DNA from: Hyphomicrobium_A sp963722495
GTDB taxonomy: Bacteria > Pseudomonadota > Alphaproteobacteria > Rhizobiales > Hyphomicrobiaceae
Direction of reading: 5' to 3'
DNA length: 64,000 nt
Assembly (NCBI GenBank): GCA_963722495.1
Contig: CAVRND010000003.1
Span: 248,001-312,000, forward strand
Below are positions 29,165 through 37,953 of this stretch, piece by piece. Positions within the stretch are counted from its first letter, which is position 1. Each line of letters opens with the position of its first letter. A program made the position numbers and the translations under genes. The notes beneath the pieces were generated by a model. That model searched no databases. It saw only the letters and a list, made by a program, of their open reading frames with translations, and had not been told where the DNA came from.

Positions 29165-29990
29165 ATGAATTTGCAGATGCAAGGCTCGGCGGTGGCAGCA
29201 ACTTTGTCCGGCGTGTGCGCCGATTGCGGCGCCACCACGCGTTGGCAACTTCTGCTCCACGTGCGGCGCCGACCTTAGGCAAAGCTCGCTGAGTTTCCTC
29301 GGCCAGGCGGTGGCGCCTGTGCGGCGTAGCTTCCCGGTGGTGTATCTGAAGCTTTTGCGCGCACCGATCCGTGAGACCGTGGCGTTCGCCGAGGACCCCA
29401 CCTATCGCGGTTACATCCCATTTGCGCTGGCCGGCATCGCTATCTACTGCTTGTTCATCGTTCCGATCGTCATGAGCATCGTGGTCCCCGCCAATGGCCC
29501 GGTGCATGTCAGCGAAAGCATGCTGACGTTGATGAAGATCCTGTCGCAAGTTGGGGTCTACGTTGGAACCGCTATTACCTTCGCGCTGGCCTACGCGTTC
29601 TTCAGGCTATTCAGTCATGCGAAGCGGCCATTGCGCGCCTACTTCAAGCTGTTCTGTTTAGCCCTCGGCTTCACCGCGCCCATCAATGGCTCCTATGAGT
29701 TCGTCGTACGCGGTATGTTCGGCGGAACCGGTATGACGTCATTTGGAGCGCAGATGACGTCCGCAGACTTGATCACGCCTTCGGCGCTTACCTCGATGGC
29801 GGTGATTATCCTGATGTACGTCTACTTCATCGGTATCCACCGACGCTTCTGGGATATGCAGGTGTGGAAGGCGAGCGCGCTGTATTTGGTCGCCGCCGTC
29901 CTCTCCAATCAGCTCGGCTTCTTCGTGATGTGGTACGTCGGATACTATGCTGCGCGAGTGCTGACCGCAGCGGGCATAGTCACGATCTGA
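29165..29990 (+). CDS. Zinc-ribbon multi-pass membrane protein (frame broken once)
   Basis: The ATG at 29165 leads to C-A-D-C-G-A-T-T. After one extra base near 29243, the next frame continues with G-N-F-C-S-T-C-G-A-D-L-R. Together these make a C-x2-C ... C-x2-C zinc ribbon at about residues 18-39. The rest of the corrected 274 residues holds about five hydrophobic segments. Many proteins place such a ribbon before a membrane domain, but I do not recognise this family firmly. It follows tspO on the same strand. Confidence 0.65.
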
Positions 29991-30007
29991 GTGGCACTCT
30001 CGCGACT

Positions 30008-30907
30008 TCAGCTGGCGATGGTTGGCAAGTCGTCCTCGACCGCCCACGTCCCGCTGCGACCGCCCGACGTGCCGTGCTCGGCCAGGATTGCTTCGAACTC
30101 TGCACGCGGGATGGCGCGGAAGCCCATGGCGTCGATGGTCGGGGTGAAGTCCTTGCCGTCGTTGACGAGGTAGCCCCACTTGGCCAGATGATAGTTCAGC
30201 GAGGCAAAGCCCATCTTCGAGGTGTTGCTCTCGCGACTGAACTGCGATTCCGTATAGAACACACGCCCGATGGCGATGCCGTAGCCGCCGCCGACGAGGC
30301 GGCCATCGGGGCTCCAAACTTCGAACGAATGCGCGAAGCCAAGGTCGTGCAGCGCCGCATAGAGGCGCATGATCTTGGGCGTGATCCACGTGAGGCCGAG
30401 GGGGCGCCCTTTGCGCGGCTCGGCGCAGGCCTTGATCACCTCGTCGAACGCTGCATCGAAGGTGACGCGGTAGTCCGTCTTGCGCATGTCGCGGCGCAGG
30501 CGCTTGGCCATGTGCTGCTCGCCGAGGAACAGCACCATGCGCTCGCGGCGCGTCCACCACTTCAGCGGACCGACGTGGCACCAGGGGAAGAAGCCGCGGC
30601 GCGCGGCGGAGATGATGCGCTCGGGGGTGATGTCGCGGCAAACGCCGGCGAAGGTGTCGGGGCGCGGCCGGGTTGTCTCGTCGCTGGGGATTTTCGTCCC
30701 GCCGCGGGAAATGTCGGCCGCCATGTTCCACAACAGGAACGGTAGGTCGGCGATGCGCTTCGGGTGGCAGGCAAAGGCCGTGCCCATGGTCCAGCGCAGC
30801 AGCTTCTCTTTCGGGGTTTCGCGGAACAGGCGCCGGCGGCGCGCCAGGGCGCTCTCCTCGTTGTCCTCGGCAATGATTTCCAGGAACGATGCGGCGACGT
30901 TGGCCAA
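30008..30907 (-). CDS. Divergent leucyl/phenylalanyl-tRNA-protein transferase-like protein
   Basis: A 299-residue paralog of Aat, starting at a TTG (30907) with GGGAG eight bases upstream; no ATG exists at the conserved N-terminus. The fold is clear from R-R-G-F-F-P-W, W-W-T-R-R-E-R-M-V-L, F-Y-T-E-S-Q-F-S-R-E-S-N-T-S-K-M and the GNAT-like core. An N-terminal extension of about 100 residues is absent in classical Aat. The D-x-Q motif important for peptide-bond formation in E. coli Aat (Asp186, Gln188) aligns with Asn and Gly here. It may therefore have a different activity. The canonical aat is at 39364. Confidence 0.72.
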   Translation of the reverse strand: MANVAASFLEIIAEDNEESALARRRRLFRETPKEKLLRWTMGTAFACHPKRIADLPFLLWNMAADISRGGTKIPSDETTRPRPDTFAGVCRDITPERIISAARRGFFPWCHVGPLKWWTRRERMVLFLGEQHMAKRLRRDMRKTDYRVTFDAAFDEVIKACAEPRKGRPLGLTWITPKIMRLYAALHDLGFAHSFEVWSPDGRLVGGGYGIAIGRVFYTESQFSRESNTSKMGFASLNYHLAKWGYLVNDGKDFTPTIDAMGFRAIPRAEFEAILAEHGTSGGRSGTWAVEDDLPTIAS

Positions 30908-31068
30908 CTGGAGTACTCCCAAGGATCGGCGGCCGCGCTGTAAGTCGGGGCCTTGCGTTTCGGAACCTGCCCGCCAGGGGCTTACGAAACTACAAACAAG
31001 TCGCGTGCCAGCGGGACAGCCCGGCCGCAGAGGCCGCAAGCAGGGTTAACGAGGCATCCTCTGAATAC

Positions 31069-32349
31069 CTAAGCGGCGCAGGCGGCGGCGCGCTTCAGCA
31101 GCAGCGTGCGTTCGCGGGCGTTCTGCGTCAGTGCTGCCGCGCGTTCGAATTCGAGGCGTGCCTCATCGTTGCGCCCGAGCTTGGCCAGAAGGTCCCCGCG
31201 CACGCTCGGCAGCAAATGATAGTCACGCAGAAGCGGTTCGGCCGTGAGTGCGTCGACGATCTGCAGTCCCGCCTCGGGGCCGAACAGCATGGCGAGCGCC
31301 ACCGCGCGATTGAGCTCGACGATCGGTGAGGGCATGATCTCGCCGAGCTCTCCGTACAGCCCGACGATGCGTGCCCAATCGGTGTCGGCGGCGGTGCGTG
31401 CGCGCGCATGGCAGGCCGCGATCGCCGCTTGCAGAACGTGGGGACCCGGCTCGTTGCCGAGAGCCTGGGCGCGCTTGAGCGCTGCGAGGCCGCGGCGGAT
31501 GAGCAGCTGATCCCAGCGGGCCCGGTTCTGGTCCAGCAACAGTACGGGCTCGCCATCCTGACCCGTGCGCGCGCCAAAGCGCGAGGCCTGGATTTCCATG
31601 AGCGCGACGAGGCCGTGCACTTCCGCTTCGGCGGGCGCCAGCTCGGCGAGAATACGCCCGAGCCGCAGCGCCTCTTCGCAGAGCTGCGGCCGCATCCAGT
31701 CATCGCCCGCGGTAGCCGAATATCCCTCGTTGAAAATCAGGTAGATTACCGACAGCACCGATGCGAGACGCTCGGCGAGTTCGGGGCCGCGCGGCACCTC
31801 GAAGGGGATGCGTTTCTCGGCCAGCGTTCGCTTCGCCCGCACGATGCGCTGAGCGATCGTCGGCTCCGGCACGAGAAAGGCGCGCGCGATCTCATCGGTC
31901 TTGAGGCCGGCGATCAGCCGCAGCGTCAGCGCCACCTGGGTTTCCTTGCCGAGCACCGGGTGACAGGCGGTGAACATCAGCCGCAGGAGGTCGTCGCCGA
32001 TGTCGTCGTCGAGGGCTGCGTCGAGATCGGGCATCGCCCCCGTTCCGTCGGACGCCAACTCTTGGCCGAGCTCCGCATGCTTGCGCTCGGCGAGCTTGGC
32101 GCGCCGAAAGCGATCGATCGCGCGGTGCTTGGCGGCCGCCATGAGCCAGGCGCCGGGCTTGTCGGGAATGCCGGATTTCGGCCACTGCTCGAGCGCAGCG
32201 ACGAGCGCATCCTGCGCCAGCTCCTCAGCCAGCCCCACGTCGCGGACCATGCGCGCAAGGCCGGCGATGAGCTTCGCCTGCTCGATGCGCCAGACGGCGT
32301 CGATGGCGTGATGTGTATCGGTAGCCGTCACAGCTACCGATACCAGCAT
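31069..32349 (-). CDS. ECF42-group RNA polymerase sigma factor with C-terminal TPR-like domain
   Basis: A 426-residue sigma factor from the ATG at 32349. Region 2 spans about residues 15-85 (L-A-E-E-L-A-Q-D-A-L-V-A-A-L-E-Q-W) and region 4 about 130-175 (K-T-D-E-I-A-R-A-F-L-V-P-E-P-T-I-A-Q-R-I). A long helical C-terminal domain of about 250 residues, including N-E-G-Y-S-A-T-A-G, is typical of the ECF42 group and absent from ordinary ECF factors. ECF42 genes are characteristically next to DGPF-motif proteins, and two such genes lie just upstream here. No anti-sigma factor is visible. The extension and partners are thought to replace one. Confidence 0.9.
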   Translation of the reverse strand: MLVSVAVTATDTHHAIDAVWRIEQAKLIAGLARMVRDVGLAEELAQDALVAALEQWPKSGIPDKPGAWLMAAAKHRAIDRFRRAKLAERKHAELGQELASDGTGAMPDLDAALDDDIGDDLLRLMFTACHPVLGKETQVALTLRLIAGLKTDEIARAFLVPEPTIAQRIVRAKRTLAEKRIPFEVPRGPELAERLASVLSVIYLIFNEGYSATAGDDWMRPQLCEEALRLGRILAELAPAEAEVHGLVALMEIQASRFGARTGQDGEPVLLLDQNRARWDQLLIRRGLAALKRAQALGNEPGPHVLQAAIAACHARARTAADTDWARIVGLYGELGEIMPSPIVELNRAVALAMLFGPEAGLQIVDALTAEPLLRDYHLLPSVRGDLLAKLGRNDEARLEFERAAALTQNARERTLLLKRAAACAA

Positions 32350-32405
32350 CTGCGGTTGCCCGGTGCAAGCTGTTGGGCGCCCCAACGCAACTCAATGGGC
32401 GACCC

Positions 32406-32909
32406 CTAGGCTGTTGCGCCGTCGTACGCCCGTTCGAGCGCTTCGATGTTGAACTTCTTCATCTGCAGGAAGGCTTTGGTCACCCGCTGGGACTTCTTGG
32501 CGTCGCCGTCCGACAGCATCTTCGCCAGAACAGCCGGGACGACCTGCCAGGAGACGCCGAACTTGTCCTTGAGCCAGCCACAGGGCCCTTCTTGGCCGCC
32601 GTCGCCGAGCTTCGCCCAGAAGTAGTCGATCTCGTCCTGCGTCTCGCAGTGCACCTGGAACGAGACGGCTTCGTTGAACTTGAAGTGCGGGCCGCCGTTG
32701 AGGCCGATGAACTTCTGGCCGCGGATCTCGAACTCCACGACCATGACCGACCCCGCCGGCTTGCCGTGGATCTCCTGTCCTTCGTTGGCGTAACGGGTGG
32801 TCCCACCGATCTTCGCATCCTTGAAAATCGAGACGTAGAAATTCGCTGCCTGCTCGGCTTGGGTGTCGAACCACAGGCATGTCGTGAGTGCATGTGCAGC
32901 CATCTTCAT
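32406..32909 (-). CDS. VOC superfamily protein (PhnB/3-demethylubiquinone methyltransferase-like)
   Basis: A 167-residue protein from the ATG at 32909, six bases after AAGGAG; a GTG six codons upstream lacks a ribosome site. The beta-alpha-beta-beta-beta fold is indicated by L-W-F-D-T-Q-A-E-Q-A-A-N-F-Y, the F-I-G-L-N-G-G-P segment and G-P-C-G-W-L-K-D-K-F-G-V-S-W-Q-V-V-P, which is diagnostic of the PhnB subgroup. Ligand and reaction are unknown. It lies between the DGPF genes and the ECF42 sigma gene, all on one strand, and probably belongs to the same operon. Confidence 0.88.
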   Translation of the reverse strand: MKMAAHALTTCLWFDTQAEQAANFYVSIFKDAKIGGTTRYANEGQEIHGKPAGSVMVVEFEIRGQKFIGLNGGPHFKFNEAVSFQVHCETQDEIDYFWAKLGDGGQEGPCGWLKDKFGVSWQVVPAVLAKMLSDGDAKKSQRVTKAFLQMKKFNIEALERAYDGATA

Positions 32910-33008
32910 GAGGCACTCCTTTGGCACGCGTTGAAGGTCCTTGCTGCTTCGCCGACCATCGCACGGGCGATTTGCGACGATGCAGCAAGGCCGGCGATGT
33001 TTCAGGCC

Positions 33009-33398
33009 CTAGGCCGGCTGGCCGTCGGGGCAGCCGGGACCCTCGAACATCTGCCGGACCTCGGTCTCACCTTCCCACTCGGGCCAGTGCTGGCGGTGGA
33101 GATCCATGAAACGCATCGTCAGCTCCATGGCTTCCTCCTTCGTTTGCACGTCGAACACCGCATAACCGCCGATCACTTCCTTCGCTTCGCTGAACGGTCC
33201 GTCGGTGACGCTCAACTTGCCGCGCGACAACCGTACGCGATAGCCGCCCATGGCGCTTGGCAGCAGGCCGCCCATGTCGACCATGACGCCTGCCTTGGTC
33301 ATCTCCTGACCCAGCCTATCCATTGCCTCCATCAGCGCCTGCGGCGGCGCCCCGAGGCGGTGATCCTCTGAAGACTTCACCATCGACATGAATCGCAT
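33009..33398 (-). CDS. DGPF/YCII-domain protein, ECF42-associated
   Basis: A 129-residue protein with the ferredoxin-like YCII fold. The DGPF motif appears as V-T-D-G-P-F-S-E-A-K-E-V-I-G-G-Y (about residues 66-81), and the N-terminus is M-R-F-M-S-M-V-K. Such proteins accompany ECF42 sigma factors and may modulate them, though the mechanism is not established. GGAG lies seven bases before the ATG. A promoter nearly identical to that of the second DGPF gene lies about 70 bases upstream. Confidence 0.9.
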   Translation of the reverse strand: MRFMSMVKSSEDHRLGAPPQALMEAMDRLGQEMTKAGVMVDMGGLLPSAMGGYRVRLSRGKLSVTDGPFSEAKEVIGGYAVFDVQTKEEAMELTMRFMDLHRQHWPEWEGETEVRQMFEGPGCPDGQPA

Positions 33399-33467
33399 CT
33401 GTCTTCTCCCATCGGTTTGGTTTCAGGAGCCAGGCCATGTCCAGATCGGTCCCGGCTCTGCTGTCTC

Positions 33468-33494
33468 GTCGAACGGCGCACCCTGGAATCGACG
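33468..33494 (-). promoter_or_regulatory. Putative ECF42 promoter, proximal copy
   Basis: On the minus strand the site reads CGTCGA, seventeen bases, CGAC. It matches the TGTCGA / CGA-type ECF42 consensus as recalled from Streptomyces work, except for the first base. It also shares TCGATTCCA and CCGTTCGACG with the site at 33985. It sits about 70 bases upstream of the proximal DGPF gene, inside the short gap behind the distal one. The repetition of both elements at identical spacing is what makes it convincing. Confidence 0.6.
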
Positions 33495-33514
33495 CGCCGT
33501 GTAGATTTTTTCCG

Positions 33515-33925
33515 TTAGGACTTCAATTGCTGTTCGAGCCGCCGGTGGCGGTCGATGGCATCGCCCTCGCCGAAGTCTTCGAGCTCGAAGATTTGCCGGA
33601 TCTCGATCTCGCTATCTTCGTTGTGCGGATTGGGGCAGCGCTTGATCCATTCGACCGCTTCGGCCAGCGTCTTGGTCTGCAGAATCCAGTAGCCGGCCAC
33701 CAGCTCCTTGGTCTCTGCGAACGGGCCGTCGATCACTGTTCGCTTTGCACCCGAAAAGCGGACGCGCGCCCCCTTCGAGCTGGATTGCAGCCCGTTGCCG
33801 TCCAGCATGACGCCGGCTTTCACCATCTCCTCGTTGAACTTGCCCATGGCATCGAGAAGCTCCTCGGACGGCATCACACCGGCTTCCGAGTCCTTCGTCG
33901 CCTTGACGATCACCATGAATCGCAT
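33515..33925 (-). CDS. DGPF/YCII-domain protein, ECF42-associated (second copy)
   Basis: A 136-residue protein from the ATG at 33925, seven bases after AAGGAG. The motif V-I-D-G-P-F-A-E-T-K-E-L-V-A-G-Y-W-I-L lies at about residues 66-84, and M-R-F-M-V-I-V-K begins the domain. It is a diverged paralog of the protein encoded at 33009. Both precede the PhnB-like and sigma genes in the same direction. The C-terminal 20 residues are Arg/Glu-rich and unique to this copy. Confidence 0.9.
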   Translation of the reverse strand: MRFMVIVKATKDSEAGVMPSEELLDAMGKFNEEMVKAGVMLDGNGLQSSSKGARVRFSGAKRTVIDGPFAETKELVAGYWILQTKTLAEAVEWIKRCPNPHNEDSEIEIRQIFELEDFGEGDAIDRHRRLEQQLKS

Positions 33926-33984
33926 CGTTGTTCTCCTTCTGGGCATGGCTTCGAGCCGGGACGATCCCTCGCTCTGATGACACG

Positions 33985-34011
33985 TCGAACGGGAGCCCGT
34001 GGAATCGACAC
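33985..34011 (-). promoter_or_regulatory. Putative ECF42 promoter, distal copy
   Basis: The minus strand reads TGTCGA, seventeen bases, CGAC, an exact fit to the recalled ECF42 -35 hexamer and the core of the -10 element. It ends about 60 bases before the ATG of the distal DGPF gene. With the copy at 33468, it implies that the sigma factor reads its own operon at two entry points. Nothing else is visible in 33926-34130 apart from the guaA leader. Confidence 0.65.
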
Positions 34012-34130
34012 GATGCCGGAATCTTTTTTGGGCGGCCCCGGATGGCCCGAATCGCGGCGCTGGCGCGCCTTGACGCTCTTCCGGCTGGGTGATTTATGGG
34101 GCCGCTCAGGGCCTTAACCTTGGAGCCTCC

Positions 34131-35698
34131 GTGACCGCTTCCGCGACCGCTACCGACACCGTGCTGATCATCGACTTCGGCAGTCAGGTGACGCAGCTCA
34201 TCGCGCGCCGCGTACGCGAGGCGGGCGTCTATTCGGAGATCGTGCCGTTCAATCAGGCCGAGGCGGCGATGCAGCGCCTGAAGCCCAAGGCGCTGGTGCT
34301 GTCGGGCGGCCCCGCCTCGGTGACCGCCGAAGGCTCACCCGCGCGCCCCGCAGAGCGTGTTCGAGAGCGGCCTGCCGATCCTTTCCATCTGCTATGGCCA
34401 GCAGACGACGGCGGTGCAGCTCGGCGGCGTCGTCGAGGGTGGGCACGCGGCGGAGTTCGGCCGTGCCGAGGTGGACATCAAGGAGGCGTCGGCGCTGTTC
34501 GACGGCGTGTGGCAGGTCGGCAAGCGCTATCCGGTGTGGATGAGCCACGGCGACCGTGTCACGCGGCTGCCGGATGGCTTCACCGTGAAAGCGACGAGCG
34601 AGAACGCGCCCTTCGCGGTGGCGAGCGATGAGAAGCGCCGTATCTACACGACCATGTTCCATCCCGAGGTCGTGCACACGCCCGACGGCGCCAAGCTGCT
34701 GTCGAACTTCGTGCACAAGATCGCCGGTCTCAACAACGACTGGACCATGGCGCATTTCCGCTCGGCGGAGATCGCCAAGATCCGCGCCCAGGTCGGCAAG
34801 GCGCGCGTCATCTCCGGGCTGTCGGGCGGCGTCGATTCCGCCGTCGCCTCGGTGCTGATCCACGAGGCCATCGGCGACCAGCTCACCTGCATTTTCGTCG
34901 ACCACGGGCTGCTGCGGCACAACGAGGCCGAGGAGGTCGTGCGGCTGTTCCGCGAGCACTACAACATTCCGCTTATCCACGTGAACGCACGCGACCGCTT
35001 CCTTGCCGCGCTGGCCGGCAAGAGCGACCCCGAGGCCAAGCGCAAGACCATCGGCGCGCTGTTCATCGATGTGTTCGACGAGGAGGCAAAGAAACTGGGC
35101 GGCGCCGATTTTCTGGCGCAGGGCACGCTCTATCCGGACGTGATCGAGAGCGTGTCGTTTACGGGCGGGCCCTCGGTGACGATCAAGTCGCACCACAACG
35201 TCGGCGGCTTGCCGGAGCGCATGAAGCTGAAGCTGGTCGAGCCGCTGCGCGAATTGTTCAAGGACGAGGTGCGTGTATTGGGCCGCGAGCTGGGGCTGCC
35301 CGGCGCACTTCGTCGGGCGGCATCCGTTCCCGGGGCCGGGCCTCGCCATCCGCATTCCCGGCGAGATCACCGAGGAGAAGCTGGCCATCCTGCGCCAGGC
35401 TGACGCGATCTATCTCGACGAGATCCGCAAGGCGGGACTGTACGACGAGATCTGGCAGGCGTTCGCCGTGCTGCTGCCGGTGCGCACCGTCGGCGTCATG
35501 GGCGATGCGCGCACCTACGAATACGTCTGCGCGTTGCGCGCCGTCACATCGACCGACGGCATGACCGCCGACTATTACGACTTCAAGCATTCGTTCCTGG
35601 GGCCGACGGCGACGCGCATCATCAACGAGGTGCGCGGCATCAACCGCGTCGTCTACGACATCACCTCGAAGCCGCCGGGCACGATCGAGTGGGAGTGA
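34131..35698 (+). CDS. guaA: GMP synthase (glutamine-hydrolysing), frame broken twice
   Basis: Converts XMP to GMP using ATP and glutamine. The GTG at 34131 follows GGAG by five bases. The class I amidotransferase domain has L-S-I-C-Y-G-Q-Q (nucleophile Cys) and M-F-H-P-E-V. The ATP pyrophosphatase loop is S-G-L-S-G-G-V-D-S-A-V-A-S. The C-terminal dimerisation domain ends P-P-G-T-I-E-W-E. Single extra bases near 34342 (before R-A-P-Q-S-V-F) and 35301 (before A-H-F-V-G-R-H) break the frame. Removing both gives 521 residues, the normal size. Loss of this gene would cause guanine auxotrophy, so sequence error is far likelier than decay. Confidence 0.93.
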
Positions 35699-35847
35699 CC
35701 GGCGTTGTTGGAGCGGACCTCGGAAGCGGCGCGCAAACTGACGCAGCTGGCGAGCCGCCCATCGAAGATGGACGCGCCCTCGCCTAGGTAAAGGTGGCCG
35801 GTAAAGTGACGCCGCGCCGCCGCGACGTACCATTGCGAGGATCAGCC

Positions 35848-36726
35848 ATGTTCGCCATTACGGGAATCACCGGCCAGGTCGGTGGGGCCGTCGCAAATGC
35901 GCTTCTTGCCGACGGCAAGCGCGTCCGAGCTGTGACGCGAAGCACGCAGAAGGCGCAGCCATGGGTCGCGCGCGGCTGCGATATCGCCGTCGCCGAGATG
36001 GACAACGCCGGTGCGCTGACGAGCGCTTTTGCCGGTGCGGAGGGCGTATTCATTCTGCTGCCGCCGATCTTCGATCCGACGCCGGGCTTTGCAGAGGCGA
36101 AGGCTGTGGTCGCGGCTGTGCGCCAAGCGTTGGCGGCCAGCAAGACCGGTCGCGTGGTCTGTCTATCTACGGTCGGCGCCCAGGTGGTGCAGCCCAACCT
36201 TCTCAATCAGCTCGGTCTGATGGAGCGCGAGCTCGGCGCCCTCGACCTGCCGATGGCCTTTCTGCGCGCGGCCTGGTTCATGGAGAACACGGCCTGGGAC
36301 ATTGCGCCGGCGCGCGAACGCGGAATCGTCTCCAGCTTTCGGCAGCCGCTTGATCGAGCCATCCCGATGATCGCGACGGCGGACATCGGCGAACTGGCGG
36401 CGCAACTGCTGCAAGAGCGTTGGACCGGCCGCCGCATCGTCGAGCTGACGGGGCCGGCGGTATCACCGAATGATATCGCGGCCGCGTTGAGCAAGCTGCT
36501 CGCGCGCCCGGTGCATATCGAAGAGGTCCGGCGCGACAAGTGGGAAGACATGTTCCGTACGCAGGGCATGCGCAATCCGCTGCCGCGAATGCAGATGCTC
36601 GATGGCTTCAACGAGGGCTGGATTGCCTTCGAGGGCGGCCCGGACGTCGAGACGGCGCGCGGCGCCACGCCGCTCGAGGCGGTGCTTCGCGCTCTCGTCG
36701 CCCGCGATCAAGTGCACGCGGAGTGA
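35848..36726 (+). CDS. NmrA-like NAD(P)-binding protein
   Basis: A 292-residue Rossmann protein of the atypical short-chain dehydrogenase class. The nucleotide loop is T-G-I-T-G-Q-V-G-G-A-V (about residues 5-15). V-V-C-L-S-T-V-G-A lies at the end of beta-5. The catalytic Tyr-x-x-x-Lys of true reductases is not evident. This fits the NmrA/quinone-oxidoreductase-like or redox-sensor group. GAGGA lies about seven bases before the ATG at 35848; an upstream in-frame start adds 18 unconserved residues. Confidence 0.82.
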   Translation: MFAITGITGQVGGAVANALLADGKRVRAVTRSTQKAQPWVARGCDIAVAEMDNAGALTSAFAGAEGVFILLPPIFDPTPGFAEAKAVVAAVRQALAASKTGRVVCLSTVGAQVVQPNLLNQLGLMERELGALDLPMAFLRAAWFMENTAWDIAPARERGIVSSFRQPLDRAIPMIATADIGELAAQLLQERWTGRRIVELTGPAVSPNDIAAALSKLLARPVHIEEVRRDKWEDMFRTQGMRNPLPRMQMLDGFNEGWIAFEGGPDVETARGATPLEAVLRALVARDQVHAE

Positions 36727-36798
36727 CGCGCCGTCACGGAATGAGTAACGAGACCGCGCCCCGCTACGCGAGAAGAGAAGGACGCGGCGAGTAACCGA

Positions 36799-37152
36799 AT
36801 GAAGCCGATGACGATCTACGGGATCCCTAACTGCGATACGATGAAGAAGGCGCGTGCCTGGCTCGACAGCCATGGCATTGCCTACGACTTCCACGACTAC
36901 AAGAAATCGGGCATCGACCGGCAGCGGCTCGAGACGTGGAGCAAGAGGGTCGGCTGGGAGGTCTTGCTCAACCGTGCCGGGACGACCTTCCGCAAGCTGC
37001 CCGACGGCCGACAAGCATGGTGTGACGAGCACAAGGCGATCGCTCTGATGCTGGCGCAGCCGTCGCTCATCAAGCGGCCGGTGCTCGATCTCGGCGGCAA
37101 GCTGCTCGTCGGCTTCAAACCGGAGACCTACGCCGAAGCGCTTTCTCCTTGA
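36799..37152 (+). CDS. ArsC/Spx-family thioredoxin-fold reductase (YffB-like)
   Basis: A 117-residue protein with the start I-Y-G-I-P-N-C-D-T-M-K-K-A-R-A-W-L. A single Cys (about residue 12) occupies the position of the arsenate reductase catalytic Cys. The later Arg motif is I-K-R-P-V-L-D near residue 93. The C-x-x-M spacing is that of YffB rather than true ArsC, which has C-x5-R. Family members are glutathione-dependent thiol reductases of uncertain substrate. It lies 70 bases after the NmrA-like gene on the same strand. Confidence 0.87.
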   Translation: MKPMTIYGIPNCDTMKKARAWLDSHGIAYDFHDYKKSGIDRQRLETWSKRVGWEVLLNRAGTTFRKLPDGRQAWCDEHKAIALMLAQPSLIKRPVLDLGGKLLVGFKPETYAEALSP

Positions 37153-37179
37153 CCCGCCGCTGCTCTCCGGTCCGCCGCG

Positions 37180-37866
37180 CTACTTCGGCGGCGTCAGCAG
37201 CTCCGGCAGTTCCGACAAACTGCGGATCTCGAAGTCGGGCGCGCCCGGCAGCCTCTCGGCGCGATGGTTATAGCGGTTGCACCAGGCAACGCGCAGGCCG
37301 AAGTGGGAGGCGCCGTAAGCATCCCAGGCGTTCGATGACTGGAATGATACTTGGTCCGCTCGTAGGCCTAGCTGTTCCAGTCCGTAGGCGTAGACACGCG
37401 GATGCGGCTTGAAGACCTTCACGGCGTCCGCCGATAGAACGACGTCGAAAAGTTCGCTGAGACCGGCTGCGCGAACCGCCGAGTCGAGCATCGCGGGCGA
37501 GCCGTTCGAGAGAACGGCCGTCCTGAACCCGGCTTGGCGCAATTGCGCGAGCACGCTCGGCACCTCGGGGAACGGCGCCGGGGTTTGATAAAGGTCCATG
37601 AGCTTCGCGTGCAGCTCGGGCGACGCAATGTCGAGACTGTCGAGGGCGTAATCCAGCGCGTCCCCTGTGAGCTGCCAGAAATCTGCGTAGCTACCCTCAA
37701 GCGACCGCAACCACGTGTACTGAAGCTGCTTTTCTCGCCAGAGCGAGGTGAGGGCACCGAGCTTCTGGTCGGGAACATCCTGACAGCGCGCGGCAGCCGA
37801 GGCGAAGTCGAAGAGCGTGCCGTAGGCATCGAACACACAGGCTTTGATTCCGTCTAGCCGCTTCAA
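37180..37866 (-). CDS. Haloacid dehalogenase, type II ((S)-2-haloacid dehalogenase-like)
   Basis: A 228-residue HAD hydrolase. Motif I is F-D-A-Y-G-T-L-F-D with the nucleophile Asp near residue 13. Motif II is L-S-N-G-S-P near 117 and motif III has V-K-V-F-K-P-H-P. The S-S-N-A-W-D-A-Y-G-A segment near 175 is the hallmark of L-2-haloacid dehalogenases, not phosphatases. The start is a TTG at 37866 with GGGAG about nine bases upstream. It converges with the ArsC-like gene. Repeat copy 1 lies just beyond its 5' end, so transcription probably starts in or near that repeat. Confidence 0.88.
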   Translation of the reverse strand: MKRLDGIKACVFDAYGTLFDFASAAARCQDVPDQKLGALTSLWREKQLQYTWLRSLEGSYADFWQLTGDALDYALDSLDIASPELHAKLMDLYQTPAPFPEVPSVLAQLRQAGFRTAVLSNGSPAMLDSAVRAAGLSELFDVVLSADAVKVFKPHPRVYAYGLEQLGLRADQVSFQSSNAWDAYGASHFGLRVAWCNRYNHRAERLPGAPDFEIRSLSELPELLTPPK

Positions 37867-37953
37867 GTCAGTATTCTCCCAATTGGGCCACGAGCGCGGC
37901 AGGACTGGCGCCGAGATTGTAGCGCGTCTTGCGGGTTCAGTCTCAACTGCCGG

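Noticed and set aside
34131..35698. guaA as a true pseudogene
   Set aside because: Both breaks are single extra bases, all catalytic motifs are intact and the corrected length is normal; loss would cause guanine auxotrophy.
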